This document shows positions 6,995 through 9,095 of a stretch of DNA of 9,095 bases, piece by piece. The first letter of the stretch is position 1; each line of letters starts with the position of its first letter. Origin of the DNA: Bacteroidota bacterium (GTDB lineage: Bacteria; Bacteroidota; Bacteroidia; Bacteroidales; VadinHA17). The notes below the pieces were generated by a model. It had not been told where the DNA came from and made no database searches. It worked only from the letters and a program-made list of their open reading frames with translations. A program made the position numbers and the translations under genes. The stretch covers positions 1-9,095 of the forward strand of contig DUOU01000009.1 in NCBI GenBank assembly GCA_012838685.1. Direction: 5' to 3'.

Positions 6995-7019
6995 CTTTCT
7001 GAGGTGTAAAATATATAAC

Positions 7020-7050
7020 CAAAAATAGTGTTAAGAATCTATTTTACAAA
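7020..7050 (-). promoter_or_regulatory. Promoter of the SGNH hydrolase gene (Bacteroidetes consensus)
   Basis: On the minus strand TTTG (7050-7047) is followed after exactly 19 bp by TATTTTTG (7027-7020), matching both the -33 TTTG and the -7 TAnnTTTG elements of the Bacteroidetes housekeeping sigma factor. The start site would fall near 7013, about 20 nt before the ATG at 6994. It is the best promoter match in the window and one of the main clues to the phylum. Confidence 0.75.
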
Positions 7051-7078
7051 AAAACAAGAATAGCTTTCCCTTTTTGGC

Positions 7079-7098
7079 CATATAAATCGTCTTATATG
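7079..7098. repeat. Perfect 7-bp inverted repeat upstream of the lipoprotein operon
   Basis: CATATAA (7079-7085) and TTATATG (7092-7098) are perfect inverted copies separated by 6 bp. The site lies 40-60 bp before the first lipoprotein start and in the 144-bp gap between two divergent genes, so it could be a regulator's operator. It is AT-rich and short, so chance is a serious alternative. No convincing plus-strand TTTG/TAnnTTTG pair was found in this gap. TAAGTTTTG at 7108-7116 is only a near match. Confidence 0.35.
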
Positions 7099-7138
7099 AT
7101 GAAAGCGTAAGTTTTGTTTAACGATAAATACCAAAGAC

Positions 7139-7735
7139 ATGAAAACAAATATTTTTAATATCTGCCTACCCATGTTGTTGTTATGTGGGGCAATAACATC
7201 GGGATGTGAACAAGATGATCTTTGGGAAATTTTCCCCGACAGTGAAACCACGGTAGTCCAAAATGTTGTGGATGGGATTGAATTCAAGTTTTGCCTGCTT
7301 AACGAAGCCGGCGAAGCTGTTACGGTTTTTAACGAAAGCGAGAATTTTATTTTCCTTTTTTCCTTCAAAAATCTTATGAATGATGATATAACTGTTACTA
7401 CGGAATTTATTGTCGATGATTTTTATAGGGTATATAAAAGATCCTCGAATGATTTAATTGATATGGGGAAGCCCTGGACAGGCACATGGTGTGAATATAG
7501 TTTAGTCCCTCATGAAATAAGTTTAGAGCCTAATATGGAAAAAACAATAAAATGTCCGTGGATTTTAACAGAGACTGATTATCCTGACCATCCTCTTTGT
7601 ATGAGTGAAAGCAAAGATTATTTAGCAATTGGAGAATATGTAACAAGTTTTGATTTAGATTTTCACTATAAAATTAATAATCAGGGAAAAAATATTACCG
7701 GTGAAACGTTCAAAATAAATTTTAAAATACAATAA
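7139..7735 (+). CDS. Small lipoprotein with predicted beta-sandwich domain, function unknown
   Basis: I do not recognise a named family with certainty. The protein is 198 residues with a lipoprotein signal: a hydrophobic stretch at 8-19, then TSGC with lipid cysteine C23. EQDD follows the cysteine. Acidic residues at this place favour export to the cell surface in Bacteroidota. The mature part, rich in beta-strand patterns, contains EFKFCLLNEAGEAVTVFNES followed by a run of alternating aromatic residues (FIFLFSF). This is reminiscent of Ig-like BsuPI-type domains and related secreted proteins. In Bacillus, BsuPI inhibits an intracellular subtilisin, which is worth noting because a subtilase gene lies two genes downstream. 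That link is an inference only. It is the first gene of a tightly packed trio (2 bp to the next) and is AT-richer than the his genes. Confidence 0.75.
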   Translation: MKTNIFNICLPMLLLCGAITSGCEQDDLWEIFPDSETTVVQNVVDGIEFKFCLLNEAGEAVTVFNESENFIFLFSFKNLMNDDITVTTEFIVDDFYRVYKRSSNDLIDMGKPWTGTWCEYSLVPHEISLEPNMEKTIKCPWILTETDYPDHPLCMSESKDYLAIGEYVTSFDLDFHYKINNQGKNITGETFKINFKIQ

Positions 7736-7737
7736 AG

Positions 7738-8268
7738 ATGAAACGAATAATATTATTGTTGATGTTCACATTTGCATTTTTGATAATGAATTGTAGTGAA
7801 CAAAAGGAATTAGATAATCTATTGTGTTACGAAGCAGGCAACGGGGCCTTTGTGAATGATGAGAACCTAAATTATATAGACTTACCCCTAACTTTAATTT
7901 ATTGTGATTGTCAATGGGGTATAAGAGATACTTCTTTTATGGTGGATCTCAGAAACATTCCAATTTTTGAAATGAATACAAGTGGTATTAATAGTTATCA
8001 GGAACTTCTTACAAATCCAAATCAAGAAATTGAATTTGTTATGTACGATAGGGAGGAAAAAGATGTTTATTATATTATCGGATTTCAATATAGCCATGTA
8101 ATATTTAACTTTTGTAATGTACCCGATAGCTTAAGGTATATAGATATTCCCGAGATGGGCACTTATGTTTCATTTTCTGGAGTAGTCAATTGTGAAATGG
8201 GCCCTTCTGTAGGGTTTTCATATAGTTATCCATTAGAATTATCAACTTTTAAAATCTCAATACAATGA
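7738..8268 (+). CDS. Small lipoprotein, function unknown
   Basis: This 176-residue protein is not recognised. A signal peptide of about 18 residues (KRIILLLMFTFAFLIMN) leads to C19. The residue before the cysteine is Asn, less usual than Gly or Ala, followed by SEQKELD. The mature part has several cysteines (C30, and a CDC pair near 59-61), many aromatic residues and alternating hydrophobic positions that suggest beta-structure. No catalytic motif is visible. It starts 2 bp after the preceding lipoprotein gene, and its stop overlaps the next start in an ATGA (8265-8268), so the three are almost certainly one transcript with coupled translation. Codon use is as AT-rich as in its neighbours on this strand. 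Confidence 0.75.
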   Translation: MKRIILLLMFTFAFLIMNCSEQKELDNLLCYEAGNGAFVNDENLNYIDLPLTLIYCDCQWGIRDTSFMVDLRNIPIFEMNTSGINSYQELLTNPNQEIEFVMYDREEKDVYYIIGFQYSHVIFNFCNVPDSLRYIDIPEMGTYVSFSGVVNCEMGPSVGFSYSYPLELSTFKISIQ

Positions 8269-8984
8269 AAAAATCATTTATGCTGATATTACTACTTTTT
8301 ATGTTATTTAGATTAAATGCTCAAGAAGTGTATTTTTACGGTGATAACGGCACAAAAATCTATCTTGAAACTGTTGATAGCCTTATCATGATTAAGTTTG
8401 ATGACGAAGTTGACAATATGTCAGCCTTTAGCACCCTTGCTTCGTTGGGTGTTGATACTGTCATAAATGACGCATTAATTAAGCAACGGATTATTCTCAG
8501 ATATAGCAGCATCAAATTTGGAACAAAGGAAATATCGAAAAATAAGGGAGTGAAATATGCAAACAAATCTTTAATATATTCCGACGGAACAATACAAATC
8601 CCTAATGATAAAGTGCTAGTCCAGGTAAAGGATGGTTTAGATATCGAGTCTGTTTTGAAAAAAGTTTTACCGAATTATGATAAACTTAAGAGAATAGGTT
8701 CAAATAAACAATTATATCTTATAGAATTGGGAAATGGAGAATCCATAAAAGTGGCTAATGAATTATATGAATCGGGCTATTTTGAGTACGCACAGCCATC
8801 ATTTACCAGACTAAATTTAACGACAAATCCTTTATATACATATCAATGGGGTCTTAATAATATTGGGCAAAATGGGGGTACCTCTGGAATAGATATCAAC
8901 GCTCCCGAAGCTTGGCAAATTACACAAGGCGTCAATAACATTAAAATTGCGGTTATTGATCAAGGAGTTGACCTTGATCTATAA
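8265..8984 (+). CDS. Secreted S8 subtilase, N-terminal fragment cut off by an IS element
   Basis: This is the first 239 residues of a subtilisin-like serine protease. A signal peptide (about 1-19, ending LNA before QEV) is followed by a N-terminal region of unclear type. Next is a propeptide-like segment at about 112-182 (PNDKVLVQVKDG, then ELYESGYFEYAQPSF) like those of fervidolysin-type subtilases. The catalytic domain opens with YTYQWGLNNIGQNGG (190-204), APEAWQITQG and IAVIDQGVDL, where D232 is the catalytic Asp. The frame then ends within a few codons. The His and Ser blocks, and any C-terminal sorting domain, are absent. The break coincides with the left end of an IS3-type element, so the gene is a disrupted remnant and is presumably inactive. 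It overlaps the upstream gene by 4 bp. The rest may lie beyond the IS. Confidence 0.85.
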   Translation: MKKSFMLILLLFMLFRLNAQEVYFYGDNGTKIYLETVDSLIMIKFDDEVDNMSAFSTLASLGVDTVINDALIKQRIILRYSSIKFGTKEISKNKGVKYANKSLIYSDGTIQIPNDKVLVQVKDGLDIESVLKKVLPNYDKLKRIGSNKQLYLIELGNGESIKVANELYESGYFEYAQPSFTRLNLTTNPLYTYQWGLNNIGQNGGTSGIDINAPEAWQITQGVNNIKIAVIDQGVDLDL

Positions 8985-9003
8985 TACTACCCGTTTTTAA
9001 GAC

Positions 9004-9042
9004 CACTGGTTAAGTGTTAAATTTGATAACTTTAAACCAGTG
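9004..9042. repeat. Inverted repeat in the IS leader just before orfA
   Basis: CACTGGTT (9004-9011) and AACCAGTG (9035-9042) are perfect 8-bp inverted copies with a 23-bp AT-rich loop. The second arm ends 4 bp before the OrfA start codon at 9047, so in RNA the hairpin would cover the ribosome-binding region. IS elements commonly block translation from outside transcripts this way. That role is inferred here. Confidence 0.55.
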
Positions 9043-9046
9043 AATT

Positions 9047-9095
9047 ATGAAAGCAAAAAGACAAAAACATTCAGGGGCCTTCAAGGCTAAGGTAG
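9047..9095 (+). CDS. IS3-family transposase OrfA, N-terminal fragment
   Basis: Only 16 codons are inside the window: MKAKRQKHSGAFKAKV. This matches the typical opening of IS3/IS911-type OrfA proteins, whose N-terminal helix-turn-helix begins with a basic stretch followed by a S-x-x-FK-x-KV pattern. OrfA binds the IS ends and is normally fused to the DDE catalytic OrfB by a programmed -1 frameshift. Neither OrfB nor the shift site is visible here. Confidence 0.7.
   Translation, partial: MKAKRQKHSGAFKAKV

Larger units (their letters stand above)
8975..9095 (+). mobile_element. Left end of an IS3-family insertion sequence (continues beyond window)
   Basis: The subtilase coding pattern stops at about 8975-8981, and a different sequence begins that leads into an IS3-type transposase OrfA at 9047. 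The end probably starts at TGATCTATAATACTACCCG (8975) or a few bases later. IS3-family ends usually begin with TG, but the exact terminal base cannot be fixed without the right end or the target duplication. The insertion interrupts the S8 protease gene in the same orientation. Confidence 0.7.

Noticed and set aside
7039..7368. 109-codon minus-strand frame opposite the first lipoprotein
   Set aside because: It overlaps a plus-strand gene with a clear signal peptide and lipobox and has no features of its own.

Overview
The window looks like chromosomal DNA of a member of the Bacteroidota, probably Bacteroidales. The evidence is a Bacteroidetes-type promoter (TTTG, 19 bp, TAnnTTTG) before the esterase gene, short A-rich ribosome-binding regions, a fused HisB whose phosphatase half lacks the zinc loop, and lipoproteins with acidic residues just after the lipid cysteine. 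This assignment is an inference from sequence character, not from a database match.

Positions 1-6200 (minus strand) hold most of a histidine biosynthesis operon in the order hisG-hisD-hisC-hisB-[repeat block]-hisA-hisF, with hisF running off the left edge. Gaps are short (16-24 bp) from hisG to hisB. Between hisB and hisA, where the classical order hisGDCBHAFI would put hisH (the glutaminase partner of HisF), there is no gene. Instead there is a block of about 165 bp of tandem, GGGAAG-rich (mRNA sense) repeats. Upstream of hisG is a complete ribosome-controlled transcription attenuator. It has an 18-residue leader peptide with the run HHHRFH, a rho-independent terminator, and a competing antiterminator that uses the terminator's 5' arm. 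When charged tRNA-His is scarce, the ribosome should stall on the His codons, the antiterminator should form and the operon should be transcribed.

Positions 6230-6994 (minus strand) encode an exported SGNH/GDSL esterase with a twin-arginine signal and its own well-matched promoter at 7020-7050.

Positions 7139-8984 (plus strand) form a visibly AT-richer, tightly packed three-gene unit: two small lipoproteins of unknown function and a secreted subtilase (S8). The subtilase reading frame stops just after the catalytic Asp block, where the left end of an IS3-family insertion sequence begins (about 8975 onward). The transposase OrfA starts at 9047 and runs off the right edge. The AT-rich composition and the IS suggest an accessory, possibly transferred, segment beside a core operon.
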